Positions 52,393-60,664 of a stretch of DNA of 64,000 bases are shown one piece after another. A program made the position numbers and the translations under genes. Numbering within the stretch: position 1 is the stretch's first letter; the number at the start of each line of letters is the position of its first letter. Origin of the DNA: Couchioplanes azureus (GTDB lineage Bacteria > Actinomycetota > Actinomycetes > Mycobacteriales > Micromonosporaceae); NCBI RefSeq assembly GCF_014648355.1, contig NZ_BMQY01000001.1, positions 124,001 through 188,000 on the forward strand, given 5' to 3'. Under the pieces are notes generated by a model. The model saw nothing but the letters and a program-made list of their open reading frames with translations. It did no database searches and was not told the DNA's origin.

Positions 52393-53116
52393 CCGCGACT
52401 ACCAGATGATGATGACGGCGCTGGCCGAGGTCGCCCGGCGGCGGGACACCGAGCTGGAGAGCGCCGAGCAGGCGTACCAGACGAGTGCGGCCCAGGCCGC
52501 GGGCGAGCTGGCCCGGGCCGAGGGGGACGCGGCCGCGGCCGACCGCTGGGCGGGGGCGGCGGCCGCCCAGGTGCTCGATGTGGACCGGGAGGCCGTGCGG
52601 CTCTGGGACCAGCTGCGCCGGGCGCCCGGCATGCGGGTCCGCGCGCTGGGCGAGGTGCCCGAGCCGGCCGCCGTCGAGGCGCTGCCCCGGGTGGCCCTGG
52701 AGCGCTCCCCCGGCTCGCCGGCGCTGGCACCGGCACCGCGCCAGTCGGCCCGGACCCTGCTGGCGCGGGCCGCCGAACGCATCGACGTGACCGTACGGCC
52801 GGCCGAGCGCCGCGCCCTGCCCCGCTGGGCACTGCCGCTGCTGCCGCTGCTCGGCGCGGTGGTCGCCGCCCTGACCGGGCTCGTGGCGGCCGGGCTGGTG
52901 ACGGTCGGGAGCACCGATCTGCCGGGGGCGACGGTGATCCGCGGCCTCGGCTGGCTCGCGTTCCTGGTGGCGCCGTCGGCCGGGGTGCCGGTCGGCGCGC
53001 TGCTCGCGCACCGGCGGCTGCAGGCGCGACTCGACATCGGCGGCATCGGGTTGACCCTGCTCGGCGGCATGATCGCGGCCACCCTGCTCTCGGTCACCTT
53101 CGCATCGACGCGCTGA
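52379..53116 (+). CDS. Coiled-coil membrane partner of the EccC/FtsK-like ATPase
   Basis: The 245-residue product has an N-terminal Ala/Glu/Arg coiled coil (about 5-85), a Pro-rich linker, and three membrane helices in the C-terminal part (about 148-172, 180-205 and 214-241). GTG 52379 lies 14 bases inside the ATPase gene, so translation is coupled. No family is recognised. The matching coiled coils in both proteins and the missing membrane anchor of the ATPase suggest that they form one membrane-bound complex. This is inference from sequence and overlap. Confidence 0.62.
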   Translation: MTTRDRDYQMMMTALAEVARRRDTELESAEQAYQTSAAQAAGELARAEGDAAAADRWAGAAAAQVLDVDREAVRLWDQLRRAPGMRVRALGEVPEPAAVEALPRVALERSPGSPALAPAPRQSARTLLARAAERIDVTVRPAERRALPRWALPLLPLLGAVVAALTGLVAAGLVTVGSTDLPGATVIRGLGWLAFLVAPSAGVPVGALLAHRRLQARLDIGGIGLTLLGGMIAATLLSVTFASTR

Positions 53117-53131
53117 GTTACCCTCCCCTCC

Positions 53132-53986
53132 ATGGGGGACGCCGCGATCGACGTGAAGGCACTGCGCAAGATCTACGGCGGCAAGGCCGCGGTCGACGGC
53201 CTGGACCTCACGGTCGCGCGCGGCGAGATCTTCGCACTGCTCGGTCCCAACGGCGCGGGAAAGACCACGACGGTCGAGATCCTCGAGGGTTACCGGAAGC
53301 GGGACGGCGGCGAGGTCCGGGTCCTGGGCGTCGATCCGGGCGCCGACAACGAGGCGAAGCGCGAGTGGCGCACCCGGGTCGGCATCGTGCTGCAGGGCAC
53401 CGGCGAGTTCGACGAGCTCACGGTGGGCGAGGTGGTCTCGCACTTCGCCCGCTTCTATCCGGAGCCCGACGATCCGGCCGAGGTCATCGCGCGGGTGGGG
53501 CTCACCGGCAAGACCCGCGCGCGGACGCACACCCTCTCCGGCGGCCAGAAGCGCCGCCTCGACGTGGCGCTGGGCATCATCGGCCGCCCGGAGCTGCTCT
53601 TCCTCGACGAGCCCACCACCGGCTTCGACCCGGAGGCGCGGCGCGAGTTCTGGACCCTGATCCGCGAGCTCGCCGCCACCGGGACGACCATCGTGCTCAC
53701 CACGCATTACCTGGAGGAGGCCGAGGCGCTCGCCGACCGGGTCGCCGTGATCGCCGGCGGCCGGCTGGTCGCTGTGGACACTCCGCAGCGCCTCGGGAAC
53801 CGGGACGCCGCGCTGGCCACCGTCTCCTGGCGTACCCCGGAAGGGGCCTGGGAAAGCGAGCGGAGCGCGACGCCGACGGCCCTGGTCAACGAGCTGGCCC
53901 AGCGGTTCGGTGGCGAGGTCCCGGGCCTGACCGTGACCCGGCCGACGCTGGAGGACATCTACCTGGACATGATCGGAGCGGCATGA
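53132..53986 (+). CDS. ABC exporter ATP-binding protein (DrrA-like)
   Basis: The 284-residue product has Walker A GPNGAGKTTTVEIL, signature LSGGQKRRLDVALGI, Walker B LLFLDEPTTGFDPEARREF and H-loop TTHYLEEAE. The EGYRKRDGGEVRVLG stretch and C-terminal extension are typical of drug or lipid exporters of the DrrA/NatA type. It begins 15 bases after the membrane partner gene, so it may belong to the same transcript, and overlaps the permease gene by ATGA. Confidence 0.9.
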   Translation: MGDAAIDVKALRKIYGGKAAVDGLDLTVARGEIFALLGPNGAGKTTTVEILEGYRKRDGGEVRVLGVDPGADNEAKREWRTRVGIVLQGTGEFDELTVGEVVSHFARFYPEPDDPAEVIARVGLTGKTRARTHTLSGGQKRRLDVALGIIGRPELLFLDEPTTGFDPEARREFWTLIRELAATGTTIVLTTHYLEEAEALADRVAVIAGGRLVAVDTPQRLGNRDAALATVSWRTPEGAWESERSATPTALVNELAQRFGGEVPGLTVTRPTLEDIYLDMIGAA

Positions 53987-54765
53987 GACTCGGTGTACGC
54001 CAAGGAGTGCTGGAGATCCGGCAGTTCCTGCGCAGCCGCGAGCAGGTGGTGTTCACGCTGGCGTTCCCGGCGATCATGATCGTGGTCTTCGGCTCGATCT
54101 TCAAGGCCGACATCGGCGCGGGCGTCAGCCTCACCCAGTACTTCGTGACCGGCATGATCGCGACCGGCCTGATGACCGCCGGCTTCCAGGCGCTGGCCAT
54201 CCAGATCCCGATGGAGCGCGACCGCGGGGTGCTCAAGCGCCTGCTCGGCACGCCGATGCCGCGGTGGGTCTACTTCGCCGGCAAGGTGCTGATGGTCGGC
54301 TTCATCGCGGTGCTGGAGACCGTCATCCTGCTGGCCGTCGCCACCGCCTTCTTCGGTGTGGACCTGCCGGACACCGCCGCGAAGTGGCTGACGTTCCTCT
54401 GGGTCTCCGCGCTGGGCATCACCGCGTGCACGCTGTGCGGGATCGCCTTCTCCTCGCTGGCCCGGACCGGACGCAGCGCCCCGGCGGTGGTCACCCCGGT
54501 CGCACTGATCCTGCAGTTCATCTCGGGGGTCTTCTTCGTCTTCACCGCCCTGCCCGGCTGGATGCAGAACGTGGCGTCGGTCTTCCCGCTCAAGTGGATG
54601 TGCCAGGGACTGCGCTCGGTGTTCCTGCCCGCCTCCTTCGGCTCGCAGGAGCCCAACGGCTCCTACGACCTCACGCGGGTCGCGCTGGTGCTGGGGGCGT
54701 GGTGCTTGGTGGCCCTCGTCCTGTGTCTGACCACGTTCCGATGGACCACCAAGCGCGACGGTTGA
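53983..54765 (+). CDS. ABC exporter permease (DrrB/ABC-2 type)
   Basis: The 260-residue product has six predicted helices and the ABC-2 pattern RSREQVVFTLAFPAIMIVVFGSIF, KRLLGTPMPRWVYFAGKV, and FISGVFFVFTALPGWMQNVASVFPLKWMCQGLR. It forms the membrane channel for the preceding ATPase. The substrate is unknown. The start is coupled to the ATPase stop by ATGA. It converges with the 3-hydroxybutyryl-CoA dehydrogenase gene, 13 bases between stops. Confidence 0.88.
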   Translation: MRLGVRQGVLEIRQFLRSREQVVFTLAFPAIMIVVFGSIFKADIGAGVSLTQYFVTGMIATGLMTAGFQALAIQIPMERDRGVLKRLLGTPMPRWVYFAGKVLMVGFIAVLETVILLAVATAFFGVDLPDTAAKWLTFLWVSALGITACTLCGIAFSSLARTGRSAPAVVTPVALILQFISGVFFVFTALPGWMQNVASVFPLKWMCQGLRSVFLPASFGSQEPNGSYDLTRVALVLGAWCLVALVLCLTTFRWTTKRDG

Positions 54766-54778
54766 GTCAGGTGCCCGG

Positions 54779-55633
54779 TCAGGCTTCGTAGGTGTAGAAG
54801 CCGCGGCCGGTCTTGCGGCCCAGGTCGCCCGCGGTGACCATGCGCTGCAGCAGTTCCGGCGGGAAGAACTTCTCGTCCGCGGTGTCGCGGTAGATGTTGT
54901 TCGCGGCGTTGAGCATCACGTCGAGGCCGGTCATGTCGAGGGTGGCCAGCGGGCCCATGGTGTGACCGAAGCCCAGCTTCATCACGGTGTCCAGGTCCGC
55001 CGCGGAGACGACGCCCGACTCGACCAGCTTGATCGCCTCGACCAGCAGCGCCGAGAAGAGCCGGTTGGAGACGAAGCCGGCCACGTCGCGCTTCACCTCG
55101 ACGCAGGTCTTGCCGACCTCCTCGGCGAAGTTGCGGGCGGCGGCCAGCGTCTCGTCCGAGGTCTGGTAGCCCCGGACCAGCTCCACCAGCTTCATCATCG
55201 GCACCGGCGAGAAGAAGTGGATGCCGACCACGGCCTCCGGCCGCTCGGTCACCGCGGCGATCTGGGTGATCGGGATGGCGGAGGTGTTGGTGCCGAGCAC
55301 GGCGCCCGGCTTGCAGATCTTGTCGAGGGCCCGGAAGACCTCGTGCTTGACCTCGATCCGCTCGAAGATCGCCTCGACCACGACGTCGGCGTCGGCGGCC
55401 GCCTCCAGCTCGGTCGTGGTGGTGATCCGGGCGACGGTGGCGTCCGCGTCCTCCTGCGTGATCTTGCCCTTGGCGGCGAAGCGCCCCAGCGAGTCCCTGA
55501 TCGCCGAGACGCCGCGCTGCAGCGAGGACTCGTCCAGGTCGCGCATGGTGACCTGCCATCCCGCCTGCGCCGCCACCTGGGCGATACCGGAACCCATCAG
55601 ACCGGAGCCGATGACCGCGAGCCGACCCGCCAT
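54779..55633 (-). CDS. hbd: 3-hydroxybutyryl-CoA dehydrogenase
   Basis: The 284-residue product has an N-terminal NAD-binding fold (LAVIGSGLMGSGIAQVAAQAG), NTSAIPIT, the catalytic His region GIHFFSPVPMMKLVELV, FVSNRLFSALLVEAIKLVESG, and a C-terminal GFGHTMGPLATLDMTGLD dimer domain. It reduces acetoacetyl-CoA to 3-hydroxybutyryl-CoA or the reverse, the step between the thiolase and the enoyl-CoA hydratase found in this window. AAGGAGAGG precedes ATG 55633. A weak TTAACG...GCTCA element is upstream at 55697-55710. Confidence 0.92.
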   Translation of the reverse strand: MAGRLAVIGSGLMGSGIAQVAAQAGWQVTMRDLDESSLQRGVSAIRDSLGRFAAKGKITQEDADATVARITTTTELEAAADADVVVEAIFERIEVKHEVFRALDKICKPGAVLGTNTSAIPITQIAAVTERPEAVVGIHFFSPVPMMKLVELVRGYQTSDETLAAARNFAEEVGKTCVEVKRDVAGFVSNRLFSALLVEAIKLVESGVVSAADLDTVMKLGFGHTMGPLATLDMTGLDVMLNAANNIYRDTADEKFFPPELLQRMVTAGDLGRKTGRGFYTYEA

Positions 55634-55770
55634 GTGTGCCTCTCCTTCTGTGTGTCTCACTCGTCTTCGAGCGTGCCCCCAGACTAGCCGGAGCGCTTAA
55701 CGGAGGCTCAGGGCTCTCTATCGGGGCAAATCCCCGGAAAAGCGGTCTCACCTTTGCCAGACTTGTGCTC

Positions 55771-56127
55771 ATGCCACCAAGCGACGGCTGGTACCTCCTC
55801 GGGCCCTTCATCGCCGTCGCGCTCGTCGGTTTCCTCGGCGCGATCTTCTGGCGGATGGGCCTGCAATGGACCCGGGCCGGCGAGGATCCCCTGCGGGAGT
55901 TCTACGACGGCCTCACCATCTTCGACCACGGGGAGGACTACGGACTGCTCTGTCCGGCCGCGGCCACCCGCGACCCGGTCATCGCGGAGGAGATCCGCGC
56001 GCTGCTGCGGGCGGCGGGCATCCGCTCGACCTCGGCCACCCGCCCGGACGGGCGCCTGGTGGTGCTCGTCTTTCCCGAGGCGGTCGAGGAGGCCCGGCGC
56101 CTGGTCGGTGGCTCGCCCGCGCTCTGA
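55771..56127 (+). CDS. Small single-span membrane protein, conserved, unknown function
   Basis: The 118-residue product has one N-terminal membrane helix (about 8-30) and a cytosolic alpha/beta-like region (GLTIFDHGEDYGLLCPAAATRD, EEIRALLRAAGIRST, GRLVVLVFPEAVEEARRLVG). The C-terminal part looks like a small DUF2007-type fold that puts one strand after an AGIRSTSA turn, but I am not sure of the family. It diverges from hbd and converges with murA. Confidence 0.6.
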   Translation: MPPSDGWYLLGPFIAVALVGFLGAIFWRMGLQWTRAGEDPLREFYDGLTIFDHGEDYGLLCPAAATRDPVIAEEIRALLRAAGIRSTSATRPDGRLVVLVFPEAVEEARRLVGGSPAL

Positions 56128-56148
56128 GCGCGCCGCGGAGGCCGCCCG

Positions 56149-57438
56149 CTAGGAGAAGTCGAAGGTCGGCTCGGTGACCACGGCCCGTTCCACCTCGACG
56201 CCGAGGTTCGCCAGGTCGGAGACGAAGTCGGGATAACCCCGGTCGATGTGGTGCACCTCACCGACCTCGGTGACGCCGTCCGCGCACAGCCCCGCGATCA
56301 CCAGGCCGGCGCCGGCCCGGATGTCGGTCGCCCGCACCGGGGCGCCGGAGAGACGCTCACGGCCGTTGGTCACGGCATGGTGGCCATCGGTACGGATGTC
56401 CGCACCCAGCCGCACCATCTCGTTCACGAACATGAACCGGCCGTCGAAGATGTTCTCGGTGATCAGCGACGAACCGGAGCTCACCGCCGCCAGGCCGAGG
56501 GCCATCGGCAACAGGTCGGTCGCGAAACCCGGGTACGGCAGGGTCACGATGTCGACGGCCTTCGGGCGGTCGTCCATCCGTACGCGGAAGCAGTTGTCGC
56601 CCGGCTCCACCACCGCGCCCGCCGAGACCAGCTTGTCGAGGGCGATCTCCAGATACTCCGGGCGTACGCCGTGGACGGTCACGTCGCCGCGGGTCATGGC
56701 GGTGGCGAACGCCCACGTGCCCCCGACGATCCGGTCGCCGACGGTGGCGTGCCGGATCGGTTTCAGCGCGTCCACGCCCTCGATGGTGAGCGTCGACGTG
56801 CCCGCGCCCTCGATGCGCGCACCCATCGTGGTGAGCATCTGACAGATGTCCACGATCTCCGGCTCCCGGGCCGCGTTGTCGATCTCGGTGACGCCCTTGG
56901 CGAGCACCGCCGCCATCAGGATGTTCTCGGTGGCGCCGACGCTGGGGAAGTCGAGCCAGATCTTCGCGCCCCGGAGCCCGTTCGGCGCGGAGGCGATGAC
57001 GAAGCCGTGCTCGCCGGTGATCTGCGCGCCCAGCCGCGCCAGGCCGGCGACGTGCATGTCCAGGCCCCGCGAACCGATCATGTCGCCGCCGGGCAGCGCC
57101 ACCCGCACGTAGCCGCGCCGGGCCAGCAGGGGCCCCAGCACGCAGATCGACGCCCGCAGGCGCCGGACCAGGTCGTAGTCCGCCTCGCTGCCGGGCTCGG
57201 CCGGCACGTCGATGAGCGCCTCGCCACCGTCGAAGGACACGCCGCAGCCGAGCCGCCGCAGCACCTCACCCATGATCGCGACATCGGTGATCCGGGGGAC
57301 GTTCGCCACGACAGTGCGCCCCTCGGCGAGCAGCGCGACCGCCATCAGCTTGAGAGCGGAGTTCTTCGCCCCGACCACCGTCACATCGCCGGCGAGACGC
57401 GCGCCGCCCTTGACCCTGATGACATCCACGCGGGCCAT
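56149..57438 (-). CDS. murA: UDP-N-acetylglucosamine 1-carboxyvinyltransferase with Asp at the fosfomycin site
   Basis: The 429-residue product has the two-domain EPT fold: [12 protein letters not shown] holds the conserved Lys-Asn pair (Lys25, Asn26), [47 protein letters not shown], and [12 protein letters not shown]. It makes the first committed precursor of peptidoglycan in the cytosol. Residue 119 is Asp where most bacteria have the catalytic Cys that fosfomycin alkylates (PGGCxIG). Mycobacterial MurA also has Asp there. Intrinsic fosfomycin resistance is expected. It diverges from the cobalamin adenosyltransferase gene. Confidence 0.95.
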   Translation of the reverse strand: MARVDVIRVKGGARLAGDVTVVGAKNSALKLMAVALLAEGRTVVANVPRITDVAIMGEVLRRLGCGVSFDGGEALIDVPAEPGSEADYDLVRRLRASICVLGPLLARRGYVRVALPGGDMIGSRGLDMHVAGLARLGAQITGEHGFVIASAPNGLRGAKIWLDFPSVGATENILMAAVLAKGVTEIDNAAREPEIVDICQMLTTMGARIEGAGTSTLTIEGVDALKPIRHATVGDRIVGGTWAFATAMTRGDVTVHGVRPEYLEIALDKLVSAGAVVEPGDNCFRVRMDDRPKAVDIVTLPYPGFATDLLPMALGLAAVSSGSSLITENIFDGRFMFVNEMVRLGADIRTDGHHAVTNGRERLSGAPVRATDIRAGAGLVIAGLCADGVTEVGEVHHIDRGYPDFVSDLANLGVEVERAVVTEPTFDFS

Positions 57439-57479
57439 CGTATGGGGCGAGCCGCGCCCGCCTCCGTAGGGTGGGGGCC

Positions 57480-58058
57480 ATGGCCGTGCATCTCACCCGC
57501 ATTTACACCCGCACCGGCGACGCCGGAACGACCCGCCTCGGCAACAACGAGGTGGCCCCGAAGACCGACCCGCGGATCGTCGCGTACGCCGACGTGGACG
57601 AGTGCAACGCCGCCCTCGGCGTGGCGCTCGCCCTGGGCTCCCTCGCGCCGGACGTCCGCAGCGTGCTGACCGCGGTGCAGAACGACCTCTTCGACGTGGG
57701 AGCCGACCTGTGCAACCCGTTGAGCGACGACCCGCCGTACCCGCCGCTGCGCGTCAAGGAGACGTACGTGACCCGCCTCGAGGGCTGGTGCGACGAGTAC
57801 AACGAGCAGCTTCCTGCGCTCGACTCCTTCGTCCTGCCCGGGGGAACGCCCGGAGCGGCCCTGCTGCACGTGGCGCGCACGGTGGCCCGGCGCGCGGAGC
57901 GCTCGGCGTGGACGCTCGTCGAGGCGGACCCGGAGCGCACCGGACCGCTGCCCGCGAAGTATCTGAACCGGCTGTCGGACCTGCTCTTCATCCTCGCCCG
58001 CACGGCCAACGGCACGGCCGGCGACGTCAAGTGGGTCCCCGGCGGCACCGCCTCCTGA
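57480..58058 (+). CDS. ATP:cob(I)alamin adenosyltransferase, PduO type
   Basis: The 192-residue product has the PduO motifs: [14 protein letters not shown] (ATP site), [10 protein letters not shown], and [12 protein letters not shown] with [12 protein letters not shown] (the RxxERxxW..LNRLSD active-site set). It transfers the adenosyl group of ATP to cob(I)alamin, making the coenzyme needed by IcmA and other mutases, together with the MeaB chaperone. ATG 57480 is chosen. TAGGGT at 57467-57472 is seven bases upstream, suggesting a leaderless transcript, although the GGGTGGGGG could bind the ribosome. It diverges from murA. Confidence 0.92.
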   Translation: MAVHLTRIYTRTGDAGTTRLGNNEVAPKTDPRIVAYADVDECNAALGVALALGSLAPDVRSVLTAVQNDLFDVGADLCNPLSDDPPYPPLRVKETYVTRLEGWCDEYNEQLPALDSFVLPGGTPGAALLHVARTVARRAERSAWTLVEADPERTGPLPAKYLNRLSDLLFILARTANGTAGDVKWVPGGTAS

Positions 58059-58298
58059 ACAGGCACTCCGGGGCCGCCGGGCCGGTTCGCCCGGCGGCCG
58101 CGGGGCCGCTTGCGCCCATCAGCGCCGCCGCCCGCCGTCCGTAGCCGGTTCCCGTTCATCACCGCTGGCCGCTCGCCGCCCGGCGCCGCCTCCCCGCCGT
58201 CCATCGACGCGAGCCTAGGATCGCGGCCCTCAGCACGGACCGCGTGCTTTCCACCCCAGCCGCGGCCGGAGCGCGCAGCGGTATGCGAGGCAGTTACC
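58059..58298. other. Intergenic region without a supported gene
   Basis: This follows the adenosyltransferase stop and leads into the repeat tract. Sequence is extremely GC-rich (GCCGCC-type runs). Open frames here have proline/arginine compositions typical of noise and no ribosome site. I see no terminator that I can define well and no RNA gene. Confidence 0.45.
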
Positions 58299-58435
58299 GC
58301 CGCGGCGAGCGAAAGCGTGCGGGGAGACCTCCCGGCAGGGCTGGCAACAGCATGCGGGGCCGACCTTCGGCAGGGCGAGCGACAGCATGCGGGGCCGGGC
58401 CCCCGGGGCGGCCAACGACAGCGCGGCCTGTTCCC
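58299..58435. repeat. Degenerate about 35-bp tandem repeat
   Basis: Imperfect units begin near 58299, 58333, 58369 and 58405. The two best (58333-58368 and 58369-58404) share GGCAGGGC, then AGCATGCGGGGCCG at the same spacing. The first and last units are more diverged, and a possible further one runs toward the DUF2550 stop (58436-58480). Units are not multiples of three and have no supported coding frame. The tract lies between the convergent adenosyltransferase and DUF2550 genes. Confidence 0.6.
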
Positions 58436-58479
58436 GGCTAGGCGGACGACACCGGCGCGGCGAGCGGCGGCGTGCCGGG

Positions 58480-58947
58480 TCAGTTCTCGGCGGGGCGGGG
58501 GCTGATCGCCGGGCGGGGGGCGACGGTGCCCGGCTGGCCGGGCGGGCCGGCCTCGAGCCAGGAGAGGAAGCCGGTGACCGTCGACTCGGCCATGGCTATC
58601 TCGATGTCGCTGCCGGCCTGCCGGCACAGCAGCACGACCCAGTGGTGTGGCATGGTCAGCCGCTCGGGGCCCTCCGGCACCCGCCGGCGGCACACGTCGA
58701 GGGCGCGGCGGTCGAGGACGCGCTTGGGGCGGACGGCGAAGCTGAAGAACCGGTGGAAGCGCAGCTCGTCGCCGACGAACTGGCCGATCCCCGCCGACCA
58801 GCCGCGGCCCGGGACCAGCGTGTTGACCCGGACCTGGACGCGAATGGTGCCGCCGCCGGCCATGAGCAGGCGGCGGCGGAAGAAGACGGCGAAGAGGAGG
58901 GCGAGCAGCGCGACGACGCAGATTCCGACGATCGACAGAACCCGCAT
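58480..58947 (-). CDS. DUF2550 membrane-anchored protein
   Basis: The 155-residue product has one N-terminal membrane helix (about 3-24), then the DUF2550 pattern RRRLLMAGGGTIRVQVRV, GRGWSAGIGQFVGDELRFHRFFSF, RPKRVLDR, and an ETVTGF-like segment (ESTVTGFLSWLEAGPPGQP). It is usually found directly downstream of atpC in actinobacteria, as here, with a nine-base gap. The function is unknown. Confidence 0.88.
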   Translation of the reverse strand: MRVLSIVGICVVALLALLFAVFFRRRLLMAGGGTIRVQVRVNTLVPGRGWSAGIGQFVGDELRFHRFFSFAVRPKRVLDRRALDVCRRRVPEGPERLTMPHHWVVLLCRQAGSDIEIAMAESTVTGFLSWLEAGPPGQPGTVAPRPAISPRPAEN

Positions 58948-58956
58948 CGCGCGTCG

Positions 58957-59238
58957 TCAGTGCGCGTCGGGAGTGGCGGCGGTCGCGCTCTCGGCGAGGA
59001 CCGTCACGCCGTCCGCGTCGACGGAGAGGAAGCCACCGGCGACGTCGTAGGTGAGCTGCTCACCACCGGCCAGCTTGACCCGCACCTGGGACGGCTCCTT
59101 GAGCAGGCCGAGGAGCGGGGAGTGACCGGGCAGGACGCCGAGCTCACCCTCGGTGGTGCGCGCGACGACCATCTCGGCGTCGCCGGACCAGACCTTCTCC
59201 TCGACGGCGACGACCTGGACGTGCAACTGCTTGGCCAC
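58957..59238 (-). CDS. atpC: ATP synthase F1 epsilon subunit, short form without the C-terminal helical domain
   Basis: The 93-residue product is the epsilon beta-sandwich (QLHVQVVAVEEKVWSGDAEMVV, GELGVLPGHSPLLGLL, DVAGGFLSVDADGVTVLAESA). It ends after AESATAATPDAH, where longer homologues such as the mycobacterial 121-residue protein continue into a C-terminal helical domain. That domain acts as an inhibitor of ATP hydrolysis in several bacteria, so this form may regulate the enzyme less. It is separated from atpD by an LCP gene and a terminator, whereas atpD-atpC are normally adjacent. Confidence 0.93.
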   Translation of the reverse strand: MAKQLHVQVVAVEEKVWSGDAEMVVARTTEGELGVLPGHSPLLGLLKEPSQVRVKLAGGEQLTYDVAGGFLSVDADGVTVLAESATAATPDAH

Positions 59239-59348
59239 GCTGTCTCCTTGTAAGCCTGCGGAATCTTGCGATTCCTCTGGGGGTGAAGTCTAAACGGCCG
59301 GGTGACACGCCGGTGCCCCGGGTGGCAACCGCCACTCTGCGGGAATGG

Positions 59349-60494
59349 TCAGAACTTCTGCAGGAAGCTCGGGTTGTCGACGAGGAACGCCGCCACGGAG
59401 TCGTCCCGCAGGGCCGCGAAGAAGTCGTTGGCGGCGGGCTCCAGCGCCTCGCCGATGTACGGCCCGCCACCGTTGGCGGCGCCACCGGGCAGCTTCACGA
59501 GGGCCATGTCGTCGGATCGCAGGTTGCGCAGCGCCAGGCCCCAGTCGACCACGCTGTGGCCGTTGCCGTCGAAGATGAGCGCGTCGCCCGCGGCCCGCAG
59601 CACCTGGTCGAGCTTGAGCGGGTTGGTGACCACGTCCTTGCTCAGTGCCTGCTCGGCCATGGCCTTGATGAACTGCTGCTGGTGCCGCTGCCGGTCGTAG
59701 TCGACGCGGGGCAGGCCGTAGCGCTGGCGTACGTAGTCGAGCGCCTGCCAGCCCTCGAGGTGGTAGGTGCCCTTCTTGTATTCGGCCTGCGGCCCGATGT
59801 ACGGGTGCTCGCAGCTGTGGTCGGCGCACTCGGGCCTGCGGTCGCGGGGCTTGCCGTTCGGCTTGAGGTGCTCCGACTTCACGTCCTGGTCGATCGTCAT
59901 GGTGACGCCGCCCATGGCGTCGACGATGTCCTTGAAGCCGTGGAAGTTGATGATCGCCCCGGCGTCGAACTTCTTGATGCCGGTGAGCTTGCCGACCGTC
60001 TTGGCGAGCAGCGCGAAGCCCTGTGCCGCGTCGAACTTGCCGTTGCCGAGCCTGCTGCCGTACGACATGGCGGCGTTGATTCTCTCGGTGCTGCCCTGGA
60101 AGCCGGCCTGGGGGAACGGCGGGATCTCCACCCGCAGGTCGCGCGGGATGGAGAAGAGGTACGCCTGCCTCAGCCCTGCGGGGATGTGCACGACGATGAT
60201 CGAGTCGGAGAGCGGCGCGCTGTTCTCGTCCCGCGGGTCGATGCCCACGAGCAGGATGTTGACCGGTCCCTTGATGTCGCTGACCGGCTCCTTCTCCTCA
60301 CCCTCCGGAGCCTCGAAGAGCGTCTCCTGCTTCACCGCGCCGGCGTAGCGGGCGACGAGCGCCTGGCTCGTGATGATCGCGCCGCCACTGAGGACCATGA
60401 GGACGCACCCGAGGATCGCGCACAGCCGCGCCCACAGCGGCGACCGCCGCTTGGGCTCGGGCTTGGCTTTCCCGGGTTTCTCGCTCTTCGCCAC
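59349..60494 (-). CDS. LytR-CpsA-Psr (LCP) family cell-wall glycopolymer transferase, inserted between atpD and atpC
   Basis: The 381-residue product has a basic cytosolic start, one membrane span (about 24-46) and an outside LCP domain. NILLVGIDPRDENSAPLSDSIIVVHIPAG and FSIPRDLRVEIPPF match its first conserved segments. GSTERINAAMSYG, FDAGAIINFHGFKDIVDAMGGVTMTID, GTYHLEGWQALDYVRQRYGLPRVDYDRQRHQQQFIKAM carry the Arg-rich pyrophosphate site. LCP enzymes attach teichoic-acid-like or arabinogalactan-type polymers to peptidoglycan. Here the gene lies between atpD and atpC on the same strand, preceded by a strong terminator. Confidence 0.9.
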   Translation of the reverse strand: MAKSEKPGKAKPEPKRRSPLWARLCAILGCVLMVLSGGAIITSQALVARYAGAVKQETLFEAPEGEEKEPVSDIKGPVNILLVGIDPRDENSAPLSDSIIVVHIPAGLRQAYLFSIPRDLRVEIPPFPQAGFQGSTERINAAMSYGSRLGNGKFDAAQGFALLAKTVGKLTGIKKFDAGAIINFHGFKDIVDAMGGVTMTIDQDVKSEHLKPNGKPRDRRPECADHSCEHPYIGPQAEYKKGTYHLEGWQALDYVRQRYGLPRVDYDRQRHQQQFIKAMAEQALSKDVVTNPLKLDQVLRAAGDALIFDGNGHSVVDWGLALRNLRSDDMALVKLPGGAANGGGPYIGEALEPAANDFFAALRDDSVAAFLVDNPSFLQKF

Positions 60495-60664
60495 TCGTTC
60501 CCCAACTGTCGTCGATGGTTCTCATCCGCGACCAGAGGAGCCATGATCGCAGGGCGGCGCCACCGGCATCGCCAAAGGATATCCGAACAAGACAAGAATC
60601 CTTCGCGTCCGGACGCCCGCACCACTGCGGTGACAAACGGGCATAACGGGCGCCAGGAAACGGA

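Noticed and set aside
49753-53116. ATPase/membrane pair as an anti-phage defence system
   Set aside because: There are no nuclease, methylase, integrase or other defence genes nearby, and flanking genes are ordinary chromosome. A translocase role is at least as likely.
55697-55710. TTAACGGAGGCTCA upstream of hbd as a fourth acyl-CoA operator
   Set aside because: It matches the 14-base core at only 9 positions, which is weak in this composition. It is mentioned under hbd but not counted as a site.
58244-58441. Short Arg/Pro/Gly-rich frames in the repeat tract
   Set aside because: The repeat length is not a multiple of three and composition is noise-like.
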